64,000 nucleotides of DNA from Acanthococcus lagerstroemiae (Eukaryota > Arthropoda > Insecta > Hemiptera > Eriococcidae), in the NCBI GenBank assembly GCA_031841125.1, contig CM063109.1, positions 224,321 through 288,320 of the forward strand. The letters run 5' to 3'. Numbering within the stretch: the first letter of the stretch is position 1; the number at the start of each line of letters is the position of its first letter. A program made the translations under genes and the position numbers. Under the pieces are notes generated by a model. That model saw nothing but the letters and a program-made list of their open reading frames with translations, made no database searches and was not told the DNA's origin. Positions 1-8,700 of the stretch are shown here, one piece after another.

Positions 1-945
1 ACTCTTATCTGAAAATTTTCCGAGGAATAATGCGACGTGAGTTATGTCTCATAAATATGTTAGCAGTATTAAGTAATTGGTAATTTTGGTATTCTGTTTC
101 AGAGGTCTTTCACGAATATTTCGTTTCTCCTTTTACTATTTACTTTTCTCTTTCATTATCAGTCAGGATTGAGGAATCATCCAAAACCATCAACATGCCT
201 TCAACCACAAATTTGAACTTCTATTATAATCGTGTAGCGGAATTGATGAAAAACGTGAATAAATAATTGGCAGATCACGTTCTGTTTTTGAAATGACAGA
301 TTATTTTTCTTGCATGAACAGTTCACGAATTCACAGGAGTGGAGCATAGAGCTAATGTCTTTTCGTCTTATAAACATTGTAATGAGGAGTGAGCACACAT
401 TAATGTGCGTTTTCTGAAGTGAGAACACAACTTTATTTGAATGGAAGTAAAATTCCTCGTTATTTGAATCGAAACCAAATTCCTGTCCCTCTGAATTGTT
501 ATCAGCAGTTGACAGTTCATATTCGTTGAAACTCCTGACTTTTTAAATTCCTTGGATTTATGTCCTTTGAATTTATTGTTTGTCTTGCAAAGGTAGAGTG
601 TTTGATTTCTGCTTGTCACTTGGAATGAATTAAACGGAAAATGGAAATGTATTCTAGTTTTCTAGTATGTTCTGTGTTTATCAGTCTGCCCGGTGATTGC
701 AGTTTGCAGCTTCAGAGTTCGAAGCCTTGAACTTCCATGATGTGCGTGTAGCGTCCTGTGCTTTTATGTTCCCTGGTCCGGTGGGGGGAAAAACGAAAAG
801 AAGACTACTTCAGATTTGGATAGTCGAAGATTCTGAGCATCATTCGCTTATCAAAAAATACCTATTCTACACTAGCGCTTCTACAATTTGCATAGTCCCA
901 TGGCAAACACCCTGTTACTACCTCGCGACCCGCGAGGTCGCTTGT
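1..945 (+). repeat. Dispersed repeat family A, direct copy 1
   Basis: This stretch is repeated in the same orientation starting at 3641 (position 1 aligns with 3641) with only scattered substitutions and small indels, and in inverted orientation at 27327-28084. Homology between copies 1 and 2 continues to the palindrome-like CTCGCGACCCGCGAGG near 925-942 and is then lost. A shorter piece of the same end (the segment around 850-940) recurs inverted at 44138-44215. No convincing long ORF is present. The family may be a large non-autonomous TE or part of an unrecognised multi-copy gene; the termini are not defined because copy 1 runs off the window. Confidence 0.8.
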
Positions 946-1052
946 TTTTTTTTTTCAATAAATACGACTGAATTGTTTACAGTTCATAGTTCAGTTTTAG
1001 TTCAGTTTTTATTATCAGTGTTTTATCAATACCAGTTGGCGCAAAAACGAAA

Positions 1053-1301
1053 GCCTCGTTCACACGATACAAAAGTAGTAAAAATGTTAACAAAAACTGT
1101 AGGTAAAACGTAAAAACTGTCTGTGGGCGGAGCTAGCGTTATGAAAACGATGTGAAATAACGTTTGTGTGGAGTTGGTCGCGTTCAACTCCACACAAACG
1201 TTATTTCACATCGTTTTCATAACGCTAGCTCCGCCCACAGACAGTTTTTACCTACAGTTTTTGTTAACATTTTTACTACTTTTGTATCGTGTGAACGAGG
1301 C
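1053..1301. mobile_element. Foldback/palindromic MITE
   Basis: Two arms of about 117 bp are reverse complements of each other and meet at a short loop near 1177-1184 (GTCGCGTT). The outer ends are GCCTCGTT at 1053 and AACGAGGC at 1301. The left arm has one 7-base insertion (near 1110) relative to the right. Such near-perfect hairpins are typical of recently inserted foldback MITEs. It lies at the end of repeat copy 1. I could not define a convincing target-site duplication. Confidence 0.8.
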
Positions 1302-1370
1302 TGAAGGAGCAACTTAGATTCTCGATATTTTGGAATTGAATTCCAGTCGTCACTGGTCAGTAGCGAATGA

Positions 1371-1690
1371 TTGAATTTGTATCTAAACAATTTATTGAAC
1401 AATAATGCTGATAGAAGATTTAATGATTGTGATGATTTGTTACAGTTAATTTGGAGAGACAAACGAATTACTAAATGTTATGATAATGCAGTTACGCAGA
1501 ATAGAATACCTCAAGATAATCGTAGATATAATGAGAAACATCGAAGAGAAAGACGTGAAAGAATCCGTGAGTATAATCGAATCCATAAAGAATATTATCA
1601 ATCCCACCAAGAACAAGCTCGTAAATATTATTTGAAATACTATGAGTCGCATCGAGAAGAACGTCTTCAATAGTATCAGCCGCTTATGTA
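1371..1690 (+). pseudogene. Unrecognised small charged ORF, copy 1
   Basis: An open frame of about 100 codons encodes a strongly basic/acidic, helix-prone protein. Its second half is rich in Arg, Glu, Tyr, His and Gln, with repeating YYxSHxE-type units (EYYQSHQEQ, YYESHREE). It has no ATG; compared with the copy at 2487, the equivalent N-terminal frame (IEFVSKQF) is shifted by a small indel at about 1395, so this copy is probably 5'-damaged. The nucleotide and protein similarity to copy 2 is high across NNAxRRFNxCxDLLQLxW and downstream. I do not recognise the family; it could be a TE-encoded nucleic-acid-binding protein or part of a multi-copy gene. Function unknown. Confidence 0.5.
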
Positions 1691-1769
1691 AACTAGATTT
1701 AGGATACCTGCAGTCATCAGTAGCGAATAACACTACCCAACAGCCAAAAAACCGCAAGAACGAGAGTAG

Positions 1770-2476
1770 CCGATTCTAGAAGTATTTTTCACGCTGAATT
1801 CAATGCCGCTTTTTGTTTTTCTTAATTAGATCTCCTTTTCTCGTAAATTCATTCCGAATTATTTCCCGTAATTTCCCTCTTGTGTTAGAAATATTAGTGA
1901 ATGTGGCGACACTGCATGTATCACAAAACAAACTCGCCAACACAGTGATGCGTGTGTACGTGTTTTGACGTTTTGATATCGGAACGATCTAAACAGTTTC
2001 AACTGATTCTAAGATTTTATCATTAACTATGAAGTGATGGAACAACAATTTTGAGGAAGGCGATCTCTTCAGTGAAAAAATAACGCCTTTTCATTCCGGT
2101 ATTACAGTTTATTGGTTCTTTTACGAAATGTAAGTGAACTAGATAAATGTGTTCCGACAATAAATTTGATGAATATGATGTATTCAATACCCGAGTATTC
2201 ATGATAATCACAACGCTCGTTGTTGAATTGGAATAATACTTACGGAACACAGAGGGACAGAGAACAACACGGAAGTTTTCTATTCAGTACCGTCGAAGAC
2301 GAAGCTTATCGGTAATATCAGTTCAATACATACAACATCAGTGTCGCCACATAAAATAGAACAATTTCTCATAATACACTATTAAATTTCCCAGCAAACG
2401 TAAAAAATGATTAGCTAACTCAGCATTTTTAATATCATATTTGAATTCAGCGTGGAAAATACATTAAGAATCATCT
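1770..2476. mobile_element. TIR-bounded unknown element
   Basis: About 34 bp at 1770-1803 (ending CACGCTGAATTCA) reappears as its reverse complement at 2443-2476. A second inverted pair, TGTGGCGACACTG near 1903 and CAGTGTCGCCACA near 2340, lies inside. The element sits between the two copies of the charged ORF. No transposase-like frame is seen, so it is a non-autonomous DNA element or two nested MITEs. No target-site duplication was resolved. Confidence 0.45.
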
Positions 2477-2486
2477 ATTTTCCTTC

Positions 2487-2860
2487 ATGCGGTTTCCAAA
2501 AAATCTCAGTTTGTTGTGTAGTGTAATTGAGGTTGTATCCGAACAATTGAAGAATAATGCTAATAGAAGATTTAATGCTTGTAATGATTTGTTACAGTTA
2601 AATTGGAGAGAAAAACGAATTACTAAGTGTTATGATAATTCAGTTGCGCAGGGTAGAATACATCGAGATAATCGGATATATAATGAGAAACATCAAAGAG
2701 AAAGACGTGAAAAAATCCGTGAGTAGAATCCAACCCATAAAGAATATTATCGAGAATATTATCAATCCCACCAAGAACAAGCTCGTAAATAGATAATATT
2801 ATTTGAAATACTATGAGTCGCATCGAGAAGAACATTTTCAATACTATCAGCCGCTTATGT
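2487..2860 (+). pseudogene. Unrecognised small charged ORF, copy 2
   Basis: An ATG at 2487 opens a frame reading MRFPKNLSLL, then VIEVVSEQLKNNANRRF, and continues colinear with the copy at 1371. It is stopped by a TAG at 2727-2729 where copy 1 has a Tyr codon, and downstream homology continues in more than one frame to about 2860 (QSHQEQARK). Copy 2 therefore preserves the N-terminus and copy 1 the C-terminus. The predicted protein has no signal peptide or membrane segment. I do not recognise it. It is linked to the same dispersed repeat family on its 3' side. Confidence 0.5.
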
Positions 2861-2925
2861 AAACTAGATTCAGGATTCCTGTTACGCAAAAATGTATACG
2901 CTCAAACTGTGTAAAATTTGTATAA

Positions 2926-3160
2926 CTGGATTTAGAAGAGGTAAGTTTGTTGTTTGTTAATGTTTTAAATTAGTCCTCAGTTCAGTTAAGGTAGAATTTC
3001 TTTGAATCGAACCTGGAACCTAGTACAACTTACCGTGATACTCTTATCAGTAAAATTTTCAAGGAATAATGTGATGTGAATTATGTTTGATGGAGCATAT
3101 GGTGATGCACGCATAGTATTAATGGTAATTTTGATATACTTATTCTCTTCCAGGTTTCGA
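2926..3160 (+). repeat. Internal direct repeat (unit 1), exon-intron-like
   Basis: This unit parallels 3536-3745: both start AACTGGATTTAGAAGAGGTAAG, then share tracts such as TTTGAATCGAACC and ACTCTTATC, and end in a pyrimidine-rich tract with a TTTCAG/TTCCAG-like site. AGAG|GTAAG looks like a splice donor at the end of a short reading ITGFRRG. Whether these are real exons of a repeated gene or chance is unknown. Confidence 0.45.
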
Positions 3161-3535
3161 GCAGTGAAGCTTCCGCTACGCTAATATAATGGCGTGAAAT
3201 CTGTAATCTGTTGCCAATAATTACGAATCGGCTGATGATTGATTATTGACGATTATTCTGTTTCTCGATACTCATTAGTATTTAGTATTTCTAGTTTTTC
3301 TCCAAATAAGAGTGAATTGTTTACTGATCATAGTTCAGTTTTAGCTCAGTTGCATTTAGATCCTGAGATCGGTCTTAAGGCAAAGGCCTGTGGTTCGATT
3401 TACAAATGAGGAGTTATCTGTCAAATGCAACTTATTTACGTTTTATTTCGTAATTTCATATTTTACTCATGACAGTATTGTGCAACTCGTACTGTCCTAA
3501 AAAGGAACTATTTCCTCAAAGAAAGTGAAGACATT

Positions 3536-3745
3536 AACTGGATTTAGAAGAGGTAAGTGTATTGTTTGTTTGTATGAACTATGAAATGGGTTCTCAGTAA
3601 TGTATTTGAATCGAACCAAGGACAAGCAACATTCTGTGGTACTCTTATCTGGAAATTTTCCGAGGAATAATGCGATGTGAGTTATGTCTCATAAATATGT
3701 TAGCAGTATTAAGTAATTGGTGATTTTGGTATTCTGTTTCAGAGG
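3536..3745 (+). repeat. Internal direct repeat (unit 2), exon-intron-like
   Basis: Second copy of the unit at 2926-3160, with the same AGAG|GTAAGT donor-like boundary and a TGTTTCAG acceptor-like site near 3735-3742. Inverted homology is present at 28000-28080. Confidence 0.45.
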
Positions 3746-4450
3746 TCTTTCACGAATATTTCGTTTCTCGTTTGACTATTTACTTTCCTCTTTCATTATC
3801 AGTCAGGATTGAAGAATCATCCAAAACCATCAACATGCCTTCAACCACGAATTTGAACTTATATTATAATCGTGTAGCGGAATTGATGAAAAACGTGAAT
3901 AAATAATTGGCAGATCACGTTCTGTTTTTGAAATGACAGATTATTTTTCTCGCATTAACAGTTCACGAATTCACAGGAGTGGAGCATAGAGCTAATGTCT
4001 TTTCGTCTTATAAACATTGTAATGAGGAGTGAGAACACATTAATGTGCGTTTTCTGAAGTGAGAACACAACTTTATTTGAATGGAAGTAAAATTCCTCGG
4101 TTATTTGAATCGAAACAAAATTCTTGTCCCTCTGAATTGTAATCAGCAGTTGACAGTTCATATTCCTTGAAACTTCTGACTTTTTAAATTCCTTGGATTT
4201 ATGTCCTTTGAATTTATTTTTTGTCTTGTAAAGGTAGAGTGTTTGATTTCTGCTTGCCACTTAGAATGAATTAAACGGAAAATGGAAATGTATTCTAGTT
4301 TTCTAGTATGTTCTGTGTTGATCAAAGTCTGCCCAGGTGATTACAGTTTGCAGCTTCACAGTTCGAAGCCTTGAATTTCCATGATGTGTTTGTAGCGTCC
4401 TGAGCTTTTATGTTCGATGGTCTGGGGGGGGGTCGAAAAGAAGACTTCAG
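3641..4450 (+). repeat. Dispersed repeat family A, direct copy 2 (left part)
   Basis: Colinear with 1-825 of the window. The copy is interrupted at 4451 by two transposon insertions and resumes at 6405, so the insertions are younger than the duplication of the repeat. Confidence 0.8.
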
Positions 4451-4626
4451 TTAGGGATACTATAGTTACACACAGGTATAATGAGCCGCCATTTTGATTC
4501 GCACCGCGCCCGTCGATGCGGAATTGACTACGCGGTACGCTTCGCGTTGTCAGATTCGACATTCACGGACGCAGTGTGAATCAAAATGGCGGCTCATTAT
4601 ACCCGTGTGTAACTATAGTATCCTTA
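4451..4626. mobile_element. Short MITE with CTATAGTATCC inverted ends
   Basis: Terminal inverted repeats of about 50 bp: GGATACTATAGTTACACAC near the left end and its complement at 4606-4623, extending through GAGCCGCCATTTTGATTC. Flanking CTTCAG occurs at 4445-4450 and 4627-4632 and is single in the uninterrupted sister copy (near 809), supporting a 6-8 bp target-site duplication. No coding capacity. The inner motif GCCATTTTGATTC is shared with the elements at 4671 and 51606. Confidence 0.8.
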
Positions 4627-4817
4627 CTTCAGCTCTACATCCAAAGTCATATAGATACACCAAGTTAGACTAAGGCTCTTTAAAGACGAGTATGCGCATA
4701 CGCCATTTTGGTTCGTGGAGGAATGTAAACAAATGAATTGGTGTGTGGTTTTCATATACATTCCTGAAGATAATAAGAACAATTTCGTTTATGAGTTGGA
4801 ACTACAATTAAGTTGAA

Positions 4818-5060
4818 ATGGTTGGTTGTTCTGCCGTTAATTGCAAAAACCAGAGTTCACAAGGGTATCGACTGTTTCGATTCCCAGCGGATGATACTTG
4901 GAAGAAAGTGTAGATCCAAAATTGTCGCCGCAATCACTGGAAACCGACCAGTACGAGCAGATTGTGTGAAGTAAGTGTATTTTATTTGACTGAAAATAAA
5001 CGCGTAAATTTGTATTCCAACATTCCCCTGTATTGCTTCTAGACTCATTTCGAAAAATAA
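4818..5060 (+). pseudogene. THAP zinc-finger domain fragment (two exons)
   Basis: ATG at 4818 opens MVGCSAVNCKNQ, then LFRFPADDTWKK, a stop (TAG 4911-4913), then IQNCRRNHWKPTSTSRLCE. The THAP C2CH signature is visible: CxxxxC at residues 4-9, the FP motif, HWKP, and LCE|THFE created by an intron with GT at 4971 and AG at 5041-5042. The stop sits where family members usually have Trp, so it is probably TGG to TAG. After THFEK a further stop (TAA 5058-5060) ends the frame. Known role of the family: DNA binding, including at transposon ends. This copy is disabled. Confidence 0.7.
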
Positions 5061-5149
5061 GGTAAGAAATGGTTATAAGTTTTCATCGCAAAATTTTTGG
5101 ATTGTCGAACTATAAATTACATTTTTCTACCAACAATAATTTTTATTGC

Positions 5150-5726
5150 TTATTGCAAAGTTGTAAAAATCCGGAGTAAGTTGTCGACTACTTCATCTCT
5201 TCTCCTCAGTTGGCATTTTTCTTGTTGAAGGCGGATTCGTTCCTTCCACTCTTTTTCAAGAGCAAGGCACAGCTCACTTGTACTGGGAAACTAAACAATA
5301 AATAGATAAGTTTGCACAAGTTGATTTCACAGGAATAGGTTTGCAAATATTAATTCTAGAAAACTCATTGACACCCATACGCCACGAGTATGTAGAAGTG
5401 CACTACTATTTCATGTATCATTAATTTTTACATGGAAGTATATTACGTGTATTGGGGACATTGGGTACCAACTTGCCAGATTTAATGAATTCTTCAATCG
5501 CATCAAAGTATGCAAGTACTAGAAATTTATGGACTTGAATTACGTGAACTTACCCGTTTTTACAAGCACAGAGAGCTAGAGCCTTAAGAGAGGTTGGCCA
5601 AGTCTGTACCCCATCATACAGAATTATTGATATTTGATGTTAATGAATAAAACAAGGTACCTTCGAGCTACTGCTTGTAGTCTTCCTATGCGGCTGATCG
5701 TCTCTTAATGACATGGACTTCTCCAT
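5150..5726 (-). CDS. Possible spliced small protein, convergent to the THAP exons
   Basis: On the - strand an ATG at 5724-5726 starts a 22-codon exon (MEKSMSLRDD..., 5661-5726) ending at a GT donor. A 57-bp intron ending in GTACAG leads into TWPTSLKALALCACK (5554-5603). Near 5430-5520 a further coding-like stretch reads LAYFDAIEEFIKSGK. A last exon at 5150-5290, after TTGTTTAG, reads FPSTSELCLALEKEWKERI and on to a TAA. The middle junctions are uncertain: the GTAAGT donor at 5548-5553 and the nearest AG give an intron too short or out of frame, so one exon may be decayed. Family unknown. It may be the remainder of the element's original gene or an unrelated captured one. Confidence 0.3.
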
Positions 5727-6404
5727 TTCAATAGATACAACGTTTTCTGGCTTCCGTGTCTCTCAACAGAAACAAACCTTCCGCATAGAAAATAAGAGAA
5801 AATAACTAAAATATTAGAAGATAACCACTATCAGTAATTCGGCCGCGAACCAAAATGGCGTATGCGTCTACCTGTGTTTATAGGTGCTCTAAGTTAGACG
5901 ACTAGCGCGTTTCCGCGTTCTGCCGTCATGCCAGCGCGCTGCTATCGCTGAACTCCTTTGGTTGCATTGCGCTTATATGGACATTTTTACGTTTTTGCGG
6001 ATTAGCTCAAAAACTATCAATTTTGATGAAAAATTGGAAAGAGCTAAATTTGTTCACCTTGGAATTTCCCATCGAATGCGAGTAAATTCGAAATTTTTAT
6101 GGGTACAATAATTTTGAAATTGATCTTACCTGATAGAAAATAACAGGTAGAATAAATTTTGTTCTTTTCACTTTTTCATAAAACTCGACCCTTATTGAGA
6201 TAGACGCAAAACCTTGTTAGGGCTCTCAACGTTTACATTGAATTCACGGCAGTCGAACGCTGCCAGCGCTGCTATCGGGATAAATTATCGTAACATACGA
6301 AGTTTAACATTGGTTAAATGGAGAGTCGAACGACTTGGTGTATCTATATGACTTTGGGAGAGTCGAACGACTTGGTGTATCTATAATATGACTTTGTCTA
6401 CATC

Positions 6405-6516
6405 ATTCGCTTATCAAAAAATACCTATACTACACTAGCGCTTCTACAATTTACATATTCCCAATGGCAATCACCCTATTACTACCTCGCGATCCGCGAG
6501 GTCAATTCTCGCTTGT
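6405..6516 (+). repeat. Dispersed repeat family A, direct copy 2 (right part)
   Basis: Resumes the homology interrupted at 4450: TATCAAAAAATACCTAT and then CTACCTCGCGATCCGCGAGG, equal to 846-942 of copy 1. The homology ends soon after, near 6516. Confidence 0.8.
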
Positions 6517-8070
6517 TCAGAATTTCGTTGCATACCCTCCATTCTTATACACACCATTCGTTCTTGGTTCACTTCCTGTTGTTTTGCTCGTTTATTAAAT
6601 TTATAATTAAATTTATTTAGTTTTAATTTTCTTGTTCAGCGTCATTAGTTATTTGCTGTTTGATTCCAGTTTCTGGTGAGTGATCTTGCATTAGTTCTTG
6701 TACGTGTGTATGCTATACTAATATTCGTACATTGCTCATGTTATTATGAATAATGATGAAAGTATGGTAATCACTAATCAGTCGGAAGTTGATCGTGAGG
6801 AATGTAATAGAATAAGCCATATGTATACCTAGAAAACGTTGGAAATATTGAAGATGAGTAAAATACCATTGAAAGTAGATTACTCGCTGGTTAACTATTA
6901 TTTCCATTGAAGACGAAAAGAGAAAACAATCTTTCGCTATTTCCGATTTAGTTAGTAAGATCAGTCACAAATTCGACATGAATTATATCATCTGAGAATT
7001 TCAGTCGCTGAGGTGTCATAAGTCGAAATTAGTAGAAGAATGTAAGCATACGTTAGGGTCTGTATCTGTCCTCTCTGGGTTTGCAACCTATCGTTCCCGG
7101 AAATCTAGGTATTGGGAATTGTGCGTACTGGAAAACTAATGAATTAACGACTTCGCTATGCGCTCGGTTAATACAATCATTTATCCAGTATATTGTATGT
7201 ATTCAGTTCATTTTGTAAATGCAAAATTAAGAACTTGCCGATCACATCAATATAGTAACTAGCTGATCGACGGCCAAGGATGGACGCGTCCGTGTCAAAT
7301 GCATTCAACATTCAACGCATCAGATGACATTCATTTATTTTTGTGATGGATGAGACTCAGATTTTTCTAGTATTAATTTGATTAAATTATATCGGTGTAT
7401 CAATATTTTTAGGATACATAACATTTTCCCGGATAGAATGTCGTATAGCATAATTTGTCATACATTTCCCTATTTAATCAATCTTTCTGCGTATCAATCT
7501 CGTAAGCCGAAAATATCGATACATGAATATTTTTTAAAAATACAAATTTTTCATTTCGATGCCCATCATAACATTCGTCCGACTGTTTGACACAGTCGAC
7601 GTATTTTATGGACTTAACATTCAAAATCTCGAAAATATCCGTATGAATAGGGAACATTAATGACATTCATTCATTATTTTCCCATTTGCGAATTACATGT
7701 TCAAAACTGGGCTCATTGTACTTTTCTATTATCATTTTCCCATCCTGCTTGTCGAGCTGATAGGTGAGCAGAATAATGCCATTCATTCTCATACTGAATG
7801 CGCCATAATGGACCCATTCTTAAATGCATTTTTCCATTTGAGCGTTTAGTGATGACTGTACCGCATTTGAGACTTCGTAATCAGTCAAAACAATCTTGAA
7901 GAGTCTTGATCAAGTGTGAAGGAGCTATAAAGCGCTGTACACGAGTTTTGACCAGTTTTAGCAAGCCTTGAACAAGTTTGAAACAAGAGTATAGGAAAAT
8001 TTGAAATTCTTGAACTAGCATCGAAGGGTCCTGGGTAGTCTTGAGAACAGACCTCTCCAAAAGATAAAAA
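6517..8070. other. No gene recognised
   Basis: AT-rich sequence with only short frames lacking family similarity. A small imperfect palindrome at about 7129-7191 (ACTGGA...TCCAGT around ACGACTTCGCTATGCG) may be a hairpin relic. Nothing else is supported. Confidence 0.5.
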
Positions 8071-8084
8071 CAGCATGGTATGTT

Positions 8085-8186
8085 CGTGTGGTGGGACGTA
8101 TGCAATGCACGCTTGCCAAAGTGGCCTCTAAGAGACCGTACCCCAGCACCGGAAACTACCCTTTCGGGCATCGCATCAGTGCCGAG
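8085..8186 (-). mobile_element. 102-bp 5'-truncated retroelement stub (R1-like 3' end)
   Basis: The segment starting GTGTGGTGGGACGTATG and ending CATCAGTGCCGAG matches the 3' end of the R1-like element at 23992-25134. It is flanked by CAGCATGGTATGTT (8071-8084) and CAGCATGGTATATT (8187-8200), a 14-bp target-site duplication with one mismatch. It is therefore an independent, extremely 5'-truncated insertion in - orientation. Confidence 0.75.
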
Positions 8187-8583
8187 CAGCATGGTATATT
8201 GCTACGAATGTTGGAAATTCTCTAAAAATTTTCACCTTATACAGATTCTCACATGTTGAAAAAATTTGATTACAATCGTTGAAAGTTACTTCTTCGTCAT
8301 TAAAAAAATATATATAATTATGTCGGTAGCATAAACATTCAAAATCCCTGAGTATTTTCCTATTGCTCCCTTTTCTGGTTCCTTTACTATTTTGAGCACG
8401 TTTAAATGATTCAGATATTCTTTTGATGGGGTGGGGTGAAAATTGCTGAATTGTAACACATTCTGAATTGCTCCTCCCAGAATTGCTGTCTGGATCCGCC
8501 GCTGGTACCAGCTACTGGCTATCAACTAGAGGTGGTTTGAAACGAAATGAATTTCTCTTTAGCTGATGTTTTAAATCACTTTC

Positions 8584-8680
8584 GTCCCAGATGCCGAGAG
8601 TGGGGATGACGTAAACTTTTGTCCATTTTCATAACAGAAGAAAGCGAACTACACTAATTTTGTATTAGGTGCGTGTATTT
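8584..8680 (+). repeat. Degenerate direct repeat, unit 1
   Basis: Similar to 9561-9660: each has GCxGAGxGTxGGGxxGxC, then ACTTTT and TTTTCATxACAxAAGAAG, followed by CGAACTA and TAATTTT. Old dispersed repeat of unknown type. Confidence 0.35.
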
Positions 8681-8700
8681 GTAGTCATATGTTATATTTT

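Larger units (their letters stand above)
4671..5890. mobile_element. THAP-domain (P-like) element nested in the hAT-like element
   Basis: Inverted ends share CGCATACGCCATTTTGGTTC (near 4689 and 5853), and the 9-bp AAGTTAGAC flanks both sides (4662-4670, 5891-5899). It contains a THAP-domain exon pair on + (4818-5060) and possible short exons on - (5150-5726). THAP domains bind DNA and occur at the N-terminus of P-element-type transposases; an 8-9 bp duplication fits P-like (or MULE-like) transposition. At 1.2 kb it lacks the transposase core and is likely an internally deleted, non-autonomous copy. Confidence 0.65.
4642..6396. mobile_element. 8-bp-TSD (hAT-like) element carrying a nested insertion
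   Basis: The ends are inverted repeats: CAAAGTCATATAGATACACC at 4642 and the complementary CTTGGTGTATCTATA...ACTTTG ending at 6396. The 8-bp sequence TCTACATC flanks both sides (4634-4641 and 6397-6404), as expected for hAT transposition. The right end is partly duplicated (two copies of GAGAGTCGAACGACTTGG near 6321 and 6356). Once the nested element at 4671-5890 is removed the remaining element is about 530 bp without an ORF, hence non-autonomous. Confidence 0.75.

Noticed and set aside
697..1113. A 138-codon frame on +
   Set aside because: No ATG at its start, spans the repeat end and half of the palindrome, and its reading is not conserved in the sister copy.
3366..3408. Possible tRNA 3' half (GGTCTTAAGGC and GTGGTTCGAT)
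   Set aside because: No A-box or stems found; it is part of dispersed repeat family A.
8095..8192. Short frames on - resembling a frame at 24038
   Set aside because: The similarity is explained by the shared non-coding 3' end of the R1-like retroelement.
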